Below, in pieces: positions 9,649 through 19,341 of a DNA stretch of 32,144 nucleotides (position 1 is the stretch's first letter; every line of letters starts with the position of its first letter). A program made the translations under genes and the position numbers. The notes beneath the pieces were generated by a model. It did not search any database. It was not told the DNA's origin and saw only the letters and a program-made list of their open reading frames with translations. This stretch comes from Chara braunii (taxonomy: Eukaryota > Streptophyta > Charophyceae > Charales > Characeae), in contig BFEA01000768.1 in the NCBI GenBank assembly GCA_003427395.1, forward strand, positions 235,564 to 267,707. Direction: 5' to 3'.

Positions 9649-10654
9649 TCGAGTTGCAAACAAGCTCCTATCACTATGGCTATGGAGTCCTCCCTTCTGG
9701 GAGGGCTAATGAGACTCTTTTTAGCCTTGCCTTCCTCCTCACAGCCTGGGGCTATGGCGTATCACCAGCCTCACTACCACTAACCTCTAGAGTTCCTTCC
9801 CCTAGCTCACAGTTTCTTCCAAGCTCCCAAACTGATAGGGGTTCCCCTCTCCCCTCTCCAAGTGAGAGAACTGCTCCTATGAGCTCACTTGGGCAGCATG
9901 GGCACTCCTCATGTAAATGTGAGTGTGGCGAACTGAATCCTCAGCTTATGTAGGCTGCAACCAGCACTCCGGTCAGCCCATGGGCCTCCCTATGTGCCTT
10001 GAGGTGAACCGAGGTACCCCCGAGGCAAAATTTCACCACTAGACCCTTTTGGAGGTACCAGGACCCTATTTTGGTCAAGTACATGCAGTCCAAGTGGTTG
10101 GTACCAACTCGGATTGCCTCTAGGCCTCCTTCAGCTTCATGGGGAAGCCTTACTTGAGAGAAAAAGAGTTAGATGACATTTTTTTCGACTTTTTTAGTTT
10201 CTACTTCATTTTTGGTAGGCCGAGGTATTTTCTCATGCCTCGGTACCTTTTCAGCCTTGGATCTGGTTGAGATCTAAGGCCACCAATATTCCATGTCACC
10301 CCCAAGTAGCCCTTGCTTCAAATTTGAGCCCCCAAGCTCCCTTTTTCAATTTTTTTTGCATCTGGCTCTCTTTTTGAGTCAAATGCACAGTTTTGTCTTT
10401 TTCCCTCTTCTGTTTCTTTCCATTTTGGGCTGGTCACTTATTCCGGAGTTGGCCGTTTGAGTAGACCTCCCCCAAAATGGCCATATTCCCTCCTCCATGG
10501 ATCTGAATCTCAGCTCCATGGCTCAAAAAAAAACCGACCATTTTTTTTTTGCATTTTCTCTCATTTTTATCTTTTTAATTCAGATGTTGTGGAGATATTG
10601 CACCAAGGGTCATATCTCTGCATTCTGGATTACCCTCCTTGAATCTTGGAGGGA
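9649..10654. other. No supported gene; mixed unique-looking sequence
   Basis: A 192-codon open frame (9375-9953) starts with the poly-Glu tract and continues into Ser/Pro-rich sequence; I do not consider it a supported gene. The rest has only short open frames. Weak local repetition of CCGAGGTA and CCTCGGTA strings (about 10010-10250) is visible. Confidence 0.4.
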
Positions 10655-10752
10655 TGAGGTCACCATAGGGACCTGCCAGTCCCCACTGTGCAGGTCCCAA
10701 TAAGCAGGCACATTCTCCTCCACTTTTTTCTCCCCTTTGTCCCATTCTCCCT

Positions 10753-10786
<34 letters not shown>

Positions 10787-11475
10787 CTGATATGACAAGT
10801 GTCAAGTAGCTGTTGAGTTTTTTTTTAGGTCATGGATTCTCATCCATGGCCAGATTCAGACTCAGCAGTTGGCCGTTATATCTCAGACTACAATAATGGC
10901 ACCCCCACGCTCATAGCGGGCTTCATTTTGTCTCTGTTAGTCCCAATTTTGAACCCCTTTTGCTCCGATTTTCTTTGGACAACCTTTTTTTCACGCTGAA
11001 CCCATTGCGGCTCTATTTTCTCATGCCTAGCTAGTCTGAGATATCTTGGACTGTTGGGCAGCCCTTCGAACATCATTATTTTGTTTCTTTTCTCTCGTGG
11101 TTCCCCCATTTGATCCCACTGCACTAGTGATGCTAATATTTTTCACCATCTAGATCCTTGATCTCGACGGCGCCGTTTACTTTGCGTGACTATTTTCTTA
11201 TGTTGGCTCATGGTTCCCTTCGGACATCTCAAGTCCCCGTCACTTTCCTCCATACTAGTTTCGTTTTCTTGTCCTGCTGATAGTCCCGCCGACGAATGTC
11301 TCATTTTTCGGCAATTTTTATTTGGGCTCATTAAGTCCCTGGCATTGTCCTGGTTGAAGCCTCATTTTTATTTTTCGACCCCCTTGTCCTTGTTGGTTCC
11401 ATCACCCCTTGGTCATGAGATCTCATCTCACGGTTGTCGTTTACCGTTTTTATTTGCCTCATGCTGAAATCACTC
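10655..11475. repeat. 1.4-kb-spaced direct duplication, copy 1
   Basis: Several blocks recur in the same order about 1402-1414 bp downstream. Examples are AGGGACCTGCCAGT (10665), GTGTCAAGTAGCTGTT (10798), TTATATCTCAGACT (10873), GCACTAGTGATGCTAATATT (11121) and CTTGATCTCGACGG (11157). It contains a 31-base T run at 10756-10786. No coding capacity was recognised. Confidence 0.7.
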
Positions 11476-11960
11476 TTTTCTAACCTTTTGGGTTTGTTAT
11501 AGTTTATTTTTCCCTTGGCCTAGGCATCCTTATGCAGACCATTATTTCTCGGACTGCAATTACGGTTATTTTCCTAATCCCACAGCCTCACTACTTGCCC
11601 CAAGTTGAAAAAAAAATGAAGCGCTCAATTCTCAAGTGCATTCGGGCTCAATATTGACGCCGGATGCATCTAAAACATGTGCTTTCCCTTCCCCATGTAG
11701 TCCATTGTAACTCGGACTGCAATGGGAATTAATTTCCCAGCCCCATTGCCCCACAACTAGCCCACAACTGAAGGAAAAAGAAACGGACAACTTTTAAGTG
11801 CATCCGGGCTCAATATTAGCTCCGGATGCACCTAAAACATGTATTTCTCCGCCCCTGTGTAATCCGTTGTATTTCGGTTGCATGGGGCTTTGATTTTTCT
11901 TGATTTTCTCTGCAAAATCAAAAGAAAATCAAGGTCCTTTCCAACCGTCATATTCCAGAA
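11470..11960. repeat. Nested 162-bp repeat, three copies, with hairpins
   Basis: The block around (T)GCAG(T/A)CC-CTCGGACTGC occurs at 11534, 11697 and 11858, spaced 161-163 bp. Between the second and third copies the flanking GCAT(C/T)CGGGCTCAATATT and CCGGATGCA blocks also repeat. Both blocks can pair internally (GCATCCGG with CCGGATGC; GCAGTCC with GGACTGC). Confidence 0.7.
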
Positions 11961-12064
11961 TGTATCTGGTCACGGATGCATCTCCTCAAGTGGTCGTTTT
12001 TTACTGTTAAGGTCCTTTTCTCTTTTCTTTTTTCTTCTCTTTTTTTTTTTTTTTTTTTCCTCCT

Positions 12065-12800
12065 TTCTTTGACAGTAGGGACATGCCAGTTCCTACTTAT
12101 GGCAGTCCCTACTGACGGCCAACTCACTCACTCCCTCTCAGTCTTTTTGTCTTATTCTCCCTTTTTTTTTTCTTCTTTTTTTTCTTTTTCTAACATTCCA
12201 AGTATCAAGTGGTCGTTAAGGCCCTTTTCTAGGCCCTTCCTCTTAGTTTTGACTCACCCTATGTCCATGGTGCAGTCCATTATATCTCGGACTGCAATTA
12301 TGGCTTCCACATGCCCATGGGAGCTTCTTTTTACCTTCATTTCTCACACACAGTAACCCCTCCTACTTCGATTTTCTCCCGGAGGCCTATTTTTCACACG
12401 AAGTCTCTTTTGACTCCATTTTCTTGAGGGAGGTTGATCTGAGATTTTTCAGATTGCTCTCATGCCTCCCATTTCATCTTTCTTTACTTTTCCTTTTTCT
12501 TTTGGCCTTTCCGTTTGCTGCCACTAGTGGTTGCACTAGTGGTGCTAATATTATTGGTCGTCGATATCTTGATCTCGACGGTGCATCTTGTTTTAATTGT
12601 TTTTCCTTCATGTCGCTCCGCCGTTTTCTCTTGAGATCTTCTCATGTCCCCGCCACTTGTCCTGTCTGTGGTCCCGACACTTTGTCCCGCCGGTGGTCCC
12701 CGACACCTTGTCCCGCCGGCGGTCCCTGACACTTTGTCCCGCTAGTGGTTCCCGACACTTTTCCTCAAGGCGCCCCATGTTCCTTCGGCGTTTACCGCCT
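12065..12800. repeat. 1.4-kb-spaced direct duplication, copy 2
   Basis: This is the partner of 10655-11475. Ordered matches are AGGGACATGCCAGTTCC (12078), GTATCAAGTGGTCGTT (12202), TTATATCTCGGACT (12279), GCACTAGTGGTGCTAATATT (12533) and CTTGATCTCGACGG (12568). The hairpin TGCAGTCC...GGACTGCA at 12271-12295 is perfect here. Confidence 0.7.
12667..12770. repeat. 26-bp minisatellite, about four copies
   Basis: Units of 25-26 bp read TGGTCCCCGACAC then CTTGTCCCGCCGG, with small changes. It is C-rich on the plus strand and lies inside duplication copy 2. Confidence 0.85.
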
Positions 12801-13398
12801 CATGGTAACCCTCTTTCCATTACCTTTTCTTGGGCCTTGCACCTGCCGGTTTCTCCGGCCGCGGACCTCCAATCCATGGTTTCAGTTAATTGTTGTAGGC
12901 GGCCCCCATGTTGTGCCCTTATCTTCTTGCGTCCTGCGGCCACCAGGCCGTCCAGCCCTCAGCTCCCTTATTCTCTTGTCATCGGTCGCGCCGCACTTTC
13001 TAAGTTAATGGGCCCTCGAGTCCTTGTTATGCCGAATTCAGGTGGCCCTCCGGTCTCACGCTATGTTCCTATGCGTCCACATCCTGCCGCTTATTCGCTT
13101 ATCGTTGCCAATCTTTACTCCCTGCGGTACTCAGCCCAGGGCATCATTCCTCGCGGTGATCCCGCCCCTTTGTCTTTTCTCTCTTGTCTCCTCACCCCGG
13201 ATTTCTCTGTCGTGCACAATTTGGCTATATACAGACTCTCGAGTGCTGGGATGTTATTCGGGACCCACTGGTCCCGACACCGTATTCCAGCTCCTCCGAT
13301 TATAGGGAGGAACCTGTCAAAGTTTGGGTGGCGTGAGACGGTGAAGTTAGTAATTAAAAATAAAGCTGCGAAGACTGACTTGTGAGGCAGATGGAGAC
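12801..13398. other. No supported gene; region just upstream of element E2
   Basis: A 262-codon open frame (12597-13385) crosses this stretch, but it begins inside repeats and is Pro/Ser/Arg-biased, so I do not call it. A CTATATA string lies near 13224, followed by a change in composition near 13330. A 5' LTR could end here, but no matching 3' copy was found. Confidence 0.35.
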
Positions 13399-14156
13399 AT
13401 GAGGAGTGATTCGAGCGCGTGGTGGGCATATCTGTTACTACGCGATTTTGACTCATACAAGGTGAAGAGATTGACAAAACCCAGAAAGACTGCTCTTGGG
13501 TTCGACATTCCCCTCCCTGTGCGACTGGACGAGAGTGAGAGCGTGACACTTAGGTATACGAGAATGTGGATAGCGGAAGGATTGTTCCTGTGGATAATAT
13601 GATCTTAGAGGTTGGAAAGGCGAGCGGAGCTAGGCAGATGGGGGCAATCGGGCATCTTGTATTCGACTGGTCGCAGGAGCTCGAGATACGGCTAACACTT
13701 GTCGGTGTTGGCCGTACCTGGTGGAGGTACGAAGCTCTAGCAAGGGCTATTGTGACTGGGAAGGCGAGCGTTCTAGCTGGAAGTAGTCAGCCACTGGTAC
13801 GCCTCGTATTTGGGCCCCCGAGGGCAGATCTGTACCCTGTAGAGGGATGGAGGTGGGCTCTACCTGCGTTCGTAGTAGAACAAGCGTATGGAGGCGTAGA
13901 CAACTTGAACAGAGCGGTAAACGATACGTTTTACGCTCTCGGCTTGGGCTTAGCGCCTCGGTTTAAGGAGACTTACTTCTCTGTCTGTGTGAGGTGGATG
14001 CATCTTCATCACGAGACGATAAGAGGACTGATTGATGCGACCTGTTGGGTAGATTGTCTGAGACCGGCAGATCTGATCAATTATTGTCGAAGGAGCGTTG
14101 AGGATAAATATACGGGTTTGGAAGATCTCAGATATCTTTTCGAGAGCTGTCAGTAG
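13399..14156 (+). pseudogene. Accessory ORF C, distant relative of A and B
   Basis: A 67-codon frame starts at ATG 13399. A second frame, open from 13554 with an ATG at 13599, overlaps it and runs to a TAG at 14154. Together they look like one protein of about 250 residues with a frameshift near 13560-13600. The longer part has RLTLV, then a WWRYEALARAI segment, WALPAFVVEQAYGGVDNL, a YFSVCVRWMH stretch and a Cys/Trp-rich C-terminus. The order RLTLV, PAFVV...GGV, Y-S-V...W, LI matches A and B at low identity. Unlike A and B, C has no stop after the LTLV block. No known domain was recognised, and there is no acidic tail. The next ORF starts 5 bp after its stop. Confidence 0.55.
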
Positions 14157-14161
14157 GAGGT

Positions 14162-14443
14162 ATGCCAGGTAGAACGACACCAGGGGTTGAAGTAAGCAGG
14201 CAACTAGTGAACGAGGGCTTCACGGTGACCGTCTTACTCAGAGTGCACATAGAAGAAAACATGACAGAGCGAGAATGTCTGCGTCGGGCCAGAGAGTTTA
14301 TCGACGAACACCGGGCAAGGGTCCTCGCGTGCGTGACCTTTCAGACGAAGGTAACGTACGAGGTCATGGTATGGTCGGCCGGATACTTACGCGCAAAGTT
14401 GTCCCTTGACAAGACAGTAGCGGCGGCGAGAAGCAGAGTATGA
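14162..14443 (+). CDS. Accessory ORF2, 93 residues, unknown family
   Basis: An intact small ORF with ATG at 14162, 5 bp after the stop of ORF C. It carries TVTVLLRVHIEENMTERE, a charged helix, then VTYEVMVW and LRAKLSLDKT, ending ARSRV. This C-terminal architecture matches ORF3 (LQILLKMSINEELPDNE, MIYEMVVC, IARIEIVRDET), so the two look like a tandem duplicate pair. No signal peptide, membrane segment or catalytic motif is visible. It may be a remnant of a longer protein whose N-terminal half is lost. Function is unknown. Confidence 0.5.
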   Translation: MPGRTTPGVEVSRQLVNEGFTVTVLLRVHIEENMTERECLRRAREFIDEHRARVLACVTFQTKVTYEVMVWSAGYLRAKLSLDKTVAAARSRV

Positions 14444-14459
14444 GTCGGATTGCGTTGAC

Positions 14460-14912
14460 ATGACAGAGAGCGACCCAGCGCTGTACTGACATAGACCCTG
14501 AGCTTCGTACTCTTTCCGGTGGGATCGCATAGGTTCCGATTCTTGGCGGAGTGTGGATGATAGAAATCCTCGAGTGGTCGCTCACAGAGTAGTGACAAGC
14601 TATCAGCCTGTTGACGAGTGATATGAGCCTTCCTTGCGACGACTGCCATATGCGCGAGCAGTTTCTAGACGCTTAGCATGCGATGACGGAACACTACAGA
14701 TTCTCCTGAAGATGAGTATAAATGAGGAGCTTCCGGACAACGAGTACAGAGAACTTGCGGGGGATGTCATACGGGAGCAGAGGTTAGGAGCACTGAGGGA
14801 AATAACGCCACAGAGGTGGATGATATATGAAATGGTTGTCTGTGTAAAGGGGATTGCACGCATAGAGATAGTCCGAGACGAGACGCCGACGGAAGCTTTG
14901 AGTAAGATGTGA
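14460..14912 (+). pseudogene. Accessory ORF3, about 150 codons with three in-frame TGA
   Basis: From ATG 14460 (MTESDPALY) one frame runs to the TGA at 14910, interrupted only by three TGA codons near 14487, 14499 and 14619. The sequence between them is Arg-rich. Each TGA is one C-to-T step from CGA, although no intact relative of the N-terminal part is present to prove Arg. The C-terminal half, LQILLKMSINEEL to IEIVRDET, is a paralogue of ORF2. If the stops are decay, the original protein was about 150 residues. Function is unknown. Confidence 0.5.
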
Positions 14913-14950
14913 GAGGCCCTTTAAGCTTAGGAAGAGATGGATAATTGAGA

Positions 14951-15295
14951 ATGGAAAACGTGGATGAGAGGGCGAAGAGAGTTCAGGAGCATGTTAGAGA
15001 ACCATTTTTAAAGCGGGTCAAGGAGCTGGGCAACAAGATTCGGGACTGCGGGACCAGCAGGAGTGAGAGGGGACTGCGTAGGATAGAAGCAGTAACGAGG
15101 GGACAAGATAGTCTTTTTAGAGAAGACGGAGAGTTCTTCAGGAAGTGGCGATTAAATTTTATAGAAAGTGTGAAGACAAGAGATCGTAACGGCAGGGAAT
15201 CAGGGCAGTCGTCAGAATCGACAGAACAGCCAAAGGAGTCGCCAGAGAGTACAGACCCAAAAGAAAAGGAAAGTGAGGAAGGAGCATTAATTTGA
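14951..15295 (+). CDS. Accessory ORF4, 114-residue charged protein
   Basis: ATG 14951 to a TGA at 15293. The first two thirds are Lys/Arg/Glu-rich with likely helical segments (ERAKRVQEHVREPFLKRVKE). The C-terminus, from about residue 80, is a Ser/Glu/Pro/Lys low-complexity tail (SSESTEQPKESPEST). The frame is intact but has no recognised domain, and a disordered tail is likely. It lies between ORF3 and ORF5 on the same strand. It could be a nucleic-acid-binding or structural accessory protein, but nothing in the sequence proves it. Confidence 0.45.
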   Translation: MENVDERAKRVQEHVREPFLKRVKELGNKIRDCGTSRSERGLRRIEAVTRGQDSLFREDGEFFRKWRLNFIESVKTRDRNGRESGQSSESTEQPKESPESTDPKEKESEEGALI

Positions 15296-15396
15296 AAACA
15301 ATGATGAGAGACAATGACCGGTGCAACTTAGTATTTCAATGATAAGTTTTCTTTGCATGTCGTGGGAAGTAAGATGGATCGGTGGTCTGTGTAGTA

Positions 15397-15834
15397 ATGC
15401 AAGTAGAACACCTAGCGAGACTTAGTGTGATCGAGGAAGCAGAGTGTACTTGGCAAGCGGTGAGGGACGTACGAGTGATCGGGCTCTGGGTAGGAATTCA
15501 AAATGGCCGTCTGATTAGATACATATTGTGTGTGACTCCTTTCGATAGGCGACCCTTGTCTCGATCGTGGCACGAGACACCGAGAGAGACTGAGAAACTC
15601 CTATAAGAGGAGGCCAGGAAGGCGGGAGAGTTAGTTAGGGTAATAGTCGATGGTGCTGTTCTCATGACACTCTCGGCGCATAATCGGTATTCAATTTGGA
15701 AGGAGTTTATTAAGACCGTAGAGGACATAGAGGACTTCGGAGACAACGTTGACTTTGAAGCTTTCTACCAGGTCCTGCAAGCATCCGCGGATAAGATGTT
15801 AGTGACGCTTGCTTTAGTTGGTTTAGAATGTTAG
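15397..15834 (+). pseudogene. Accessory ORF5, about 145 codons with one in-frame TAA
   Basis: One frame runs from ATG 15397 (MQVEHLARLSVIEEAE) to a TAG at 15832 and is broken only by a TAA at 15604, after RETEKLL. The continuation EEARKAGELVRVIVDG keeps the same charged, helical character, so the TAA is probably a point mutation, for example CAA to TAA. Conserved-looking features are VIGLWVGIQNG in the first half and FGDNVDFEAFYQVLQASADK in the second. No family was recognised. A longer GTG-initiated form from 15382 is possible. Confidence 0.45.
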
Positions 15835-15859
15835 GTGACCCGCAAATGTTGGACGAGAG

Positions 15860-16358
15860 ATGAGCCTTACCGAGGGAGAGTTAGCACGAAGAAGACGGAA
15901 GTTCGCGGAATCGAGCGAACCCAATGAACCTCAACATGAGAAGGTGTTGCAAGGCGTGAGCACAATTTAGCAAACAAGAGGTCTTTCCCTATGAAGTAGT
16001 TAGGTACCAGGTAGCAAACAACGGTTGGGACAAGAATCAATTCTATGTAATGATTATACACTTTCGCGACCTAGGAGTATACCACATCGGGATATACTTA
16101 CCTAGAGAGCGGGCAAAGTTTTGTGTTTACATGAGGTGCTGGAGAATAGCCGCCTGGAAATTGAGGGAAGAGAAGAAGAGATTGGAAGATTTAGGGAAGA
16201 CCGTCGAGGTCTGTGACGACATCTCGATTTTCGACGGTTTGCCTAGGCCGCTGATTCCAGACAGAGGATTAGAACGAAATGGATGGGAGACGGTAGTAAA
16301 TTTCGGTAGGGCGGTCGGAATGAGAAATGGTCCCAAGAAATCGACAGGAAAAAAATAG
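15860..16358 (+). pseudogene. Accessory ORF D1 (YEV-RY family), one frameshift
   Basis: ATG 15860 gives MSLTEGELARRRRKFAE and continues to a TAG at 15968. The homologous continuation KQEVFPYEVVRYQVANNG is one base out of phase and runs to a TAG at 16356. Joint comparison with D2 shows the same order: an Arg-rich N-terminus, EV-PYEV-RY, a YVM segment, an IYLPRER motif, an acidic/basic helix, then FDGLPRPL and a Gly-containing end. The protein would be about 165 residues. The two copies are tandem, with 9 bp between the D1 stop and the D2 start. Function is unknown. Confidence 0.6.
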
Positions 16359-16367
16359 GATGTAGGG

Positions 16368-16862
16368 ATGAAGGAACAGAGAATTATCTTTGATCGCGAG
16401 TTGGAGTTAAGGAGAGAGAGGTTTCTTGTTGGAAACAGACCGTCCGAGGAGAAACTAAAGACTATTTGTGGCCTGCCGAGTTCGCTAGAAAAGAGAGAGG
16501 TGATTCCGTACGAGGTAGAGAGGTACGAGCTTGTAGATAGCGGATGCGAGGAAATACGTCTTTATGTGATGACTGTCAGGTTTATCTACATAGACGTGTA
16601 TGATGTGAGGATTTATCTACCTAGGGAGAGAAAAGTTGATCTTGTATACGGTTTGTGTTGGGAGCGCGAGGAAGAGGTTGTGGAAGGCGAGATAGATACA
16701 TTGCTAACCCTAGGGGAAAATGTTATCTGAGATACTCGGATAACAGTCTTTGTGGGGCTTCCTAAACCTCCGACTCCCTATCAAATTACACAAAGGAGAA
16801 ACTACGGAACCATAGTAGGGTTTGCCTTACGACATCAGAAGTTTGATGGCAAGAGGAGGTGA
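16368..16862 (+). pseudogene. Accessory ORF D2 (YEV-RY family), one in-frame TGA
   Basis: ATG 16368 opens MKEQRIIFDRELELRRERF. The key blocks are EVIPYEVERYELVDSG, RLYVMTVRF, YDVRIYLPRER and a Glu-rich helix. A TGA at 16728 follows GENVI, but the same frame continues with TVFVGLPKPP and a basic end to a TGA at 16860. These later blocks match D1 after its own middle, so the first TGA is an internal break. This is the best preserved member of the three-copy D family. No known fold was recognised; the conserved PRER and LPKP motifs are the best search handles. Confidence 0.6.
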
Positions 16863-17114
16863 GTACCCACTAGCAGGGGTCAGCGCCGTACGGCGAGGGT
16901 TGAGCGGCTTGAAGAGGAGGATATCAAACGATTTACGAGCGTTTGCACTCGTGAGGAGTTATGCACTATAGGGAGCGTGATTTGTAGGGAACTGAGGTGC
17001 CCCGAGACAAACGTGCTAGAGGTCAGGAGAGGTGCTGCCTGCATAGAGGGACAGGAGGGGCGACTTTTCCTTGACATGGGAATATTAGTTGTAGAGGGCG
17101 AGCGAGAGGTCTGA
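16863..17114 (+). pseudogene. ORF8: open frame continuing from D2, no start codon
   Basis: This 83-codon open stretch is in the same frame as D2 and separated from it only by the TGA at 16860. It starts with basic sequence (SRGQRRTARVERLEEED), then a Cys-containing region (SVCTREELCTIGSVICREL) and a hydrophobic end (LFLDMGILVVEGE). There is no ATG near its start. It is either the C-terminal part of D2 or a separate ORF that lost its start. No family was recognised. Confidence 0.35.
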
Positions 17115-17192
17115 GACGAGAGCAGAAGACGAACCGTTATTGTAAGGGCGGTTGAAAACTAGGTTTAGGTACTTAGAGATTGGCAGAACCGG

Positions 17193-17341
17193 TTCTGACA
17201 TTAGGTTCGGGCTGCCAGTCCTGACATTAGGTCCGGGCTGCCAATTCTGACATTAGGTTCGGGTTGTCAGTTCTAATATTAGGTCCGGGCTGCCAGTTCT
17301 AACATTAGGTCTGGGTTGCCAGACATTAGGTCCGGGCTGCA
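17193..17341. repeat. 26-bp minisatellite, six copies, in front of gag
   Basis: The units TTCTGACATTAGG then TCCGGGCTGCCAG start at 17193, 17219, 17245, 17271 and 17297, with a shortened sixth from 17322. The period is 26 bp, not a multiple of three. It separates the accessory ORFs from the gag leader. Confidence 0.95.
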
Positions 17342-17652
17342 CGTTCGAGTGGTAGGGACGATAGACTCCTTATGCAGACGCGAGCTCTGAGAGGGGGTAG
17401 AGTATATGAAGTCTGACACAATGGGTCCGCATTCGAATATAGAACAGCAAACTAGTGTATACCGAGCGTCACCGGACCGTGCTCTACGAGACCTCAAGGA
17501 GCGCATCCGACAAAATGCACCTCTGATGCGTAGATCAACCCCATGATGGGAAACCCGAGGTGATGGGCTGCCCAGTCGTCGTTGAGTCAGATAGGACAGC
17601 ATCGCTGGTTCGGATGGAGAGTAGAACATAACCTCATAGTATCCGGCGGGAG
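17342..17652 (+). other. Leader between minisatellite and gag
   Basis: No ORF on the plus strand is supported. The gag frame is closed by a TAA at 17629, which fixes the gag start downstream of it. No convincing primer-binding site was recognised; a TGGCAGAACCGG string at 17180 begins with TGG but is not preceded by a clear LTR end. Confidence 0.4.
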
Positions 17653-19330
17653 ATGACCGCTCGACGCTCTCCTACGTACAAGCGGAGAGACGTCAGAGGT
17701 GATAGAGACATGGATAACTGGAAAGACCAGTATGCCCGGGAGCAGGCCTGGAGAGATAGAGATAGACCTCCGGAGAGGAGCACACCACCTAGACGGGTCT
17801 ACGACCCACAGACGGGTGAGTCGCATATGCTTCCTCACGAGAGGAGGAATAAATACATCATCTCGTACCAACCCTCAGAGTTAGACACCAGACCACCCAT
17901 TTTCAAGGGATACGGTATCACTGAGTATCTCGAGAAGTGGGAACTGCATGCATACCACAGCCAATTGTCGAAGGACGAGATCATAGACAATTTCTTGTTC
18001 AACTCGGACCCGAGCTTGAGCCAAGTAATCAAAGAAGCACGACCAAAAGACAGGCGGTGGACTACCTACAAAGCCAACCGTTATGAACTCTTTAAGCTAG
18101 AAGACGTCAAGTACTCAATCCGAGATCTGGAAGTGATGACCCAAGGCGAGGACGAGAGTGTCCAAGCATTTGGGAGACGGTTCCAGAAGATATCTGATGT
18201 CCCAATTGCAAAAGGAAAGCTATCGGAGGTCGAGTCGTGCACGATCTTCATCGGCCGACCACCAAAAGGGAAGCAAAAGGGAGTACTGAGAGAGATGCCT
18301 CACGACAAGATAGATTTTGTGACGGTTCTCAAGTTGGCAATGAAGGCTGAGGCAGACGATTACAAGGACCTAGTCTGGAGAGGGATGCAACGTCGAGACT
18401 TCTTTCTTTATCGTGAGTACGATGCGGAGAGGTGTCCTGACTTTAATGACCAGCCTTGGGCAGAACGGCGGTATTTGTTAGACGGAGTCCGACCGCAGCG
18501 ACTCAGGGACAGAGAGGCAGTGATAGATCAGATGAGGGAGATGAGAGAAATAATGAAGGGACTGGTCAGACAAATGACCAATATCGAGATAAAGACGGGA
18601 GCTATGACTTACAGAGACAAGCCAGGGTCTCATTACTCCTTACCATGGGATCGCAGGAATACCGACCCTTGGCGGAGCATGGAGGATAGAAACTCTCGTA
18701 CACTCACGGACTATCACGCGAGGGAGAGAGATGACGACGCCTGACGACGTCGGGATAAGGAGATTGAAAGGGATCGTCGAGGGGACAAGTACCGCGGGGC
18801 GGACACCTTTAGCCGAGGGGGAAGGTAGGAACAGTATCCACGCAGCCCCAGATACGATGGGAATGTGAGAGGATACCGAAGTCCGGACAATTTCAGCCGG
18901 AGAGATAGAGATGACTCACGTGGCCGATTGGAATCGGACGGGGACCGCAGGGATGAATATCGTAGCGGCTATGAGAGGGCACAGCGAAGAGGAGGTCATC
19001 GAGACGATTCACGAGGGCAATATGACCGAGGAGGATATCCAGCGTCACCTGGGTACCCGAAGTCCCCGAACTATCCAAAATCCCCTGGCCTTCCAACCAA
19101 GACGTCACACCTACGAGAGGACCGACTCCTAGGGGTGTAGAGGACCGACCGCCTACTCCTAGAAATTTCTGCATCCATTGCAGAGGGGAAGATCATGTCA
19201 AGAGGGATTGTCTGGACCTCAAGAGAGCTATCGATTAGGGGTTTGCCGTGCTTGATGAGCGCAAGTACGTCAAGTGGGCGGACGATTTAGGCGACGTATC
19301 GATGTTCCCTTCGATGAAAGAAAAACGTTG
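17653..19330 (+). pseudogene. gag: gag-like polyprotein with CCHC zinc knuckle
   Basis: ATG 17653 follows a stop at 17629. Residues 1-60 are Arg/Asp-rich. Residues ~70-205 resemble a retrotransposon capsid domain: a LEKWELHAY helix, an RRWTTYKANRYELF segment, and YSIRDLEVMTQGEDESVQAF, matching the usual L-QG--SV---F pattern. A probable coiled coil of Met/Arg/Glu repeats lies near 18510-18580. A TGA (18742) and a TAG (18826) interrupt an Arg/Asp/Ser/Gly/Tyr tail with YPKSP-type repeats that stops at 19138. The knuckle CIHCRGEDHVKRDC (19170-19211, C-x2-C-x4-H-x4-C) is in another phase and is followed by a TAG at 19233 and a TGA near 19329. The knuckle frameshift is probably decay, but a programmed shift cannot be excluded. 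Confidence 0.8.
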
Positions 19331-19341
19331 AGGCCAGACAG

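Noticed and set aside
9375-9953. 192-codon open frame with poly-Glu start and a CKCEC end
   Set aside because: The first third is the GAA repeat; the rest is Ser/Pro/Leu-biased C/T-rich sequence. No homology or start context supports it.
12597-13385. 262-codon plus-strand open frame
   Set aside because: It starts within the 1.4-kb duplication, crosses the 26-bp minisatellite, is biased to Pro, Ser, Arg and Leu, and shows no motif. Long open frames are expected in such C-rich DNA.
14150-14164. Shine-Dalgarno-like AGGAGGT before the ATG of ORF2
   Set aside because: It abuts the ATG with no spacing, and the surrounding genome is eukaryotic.
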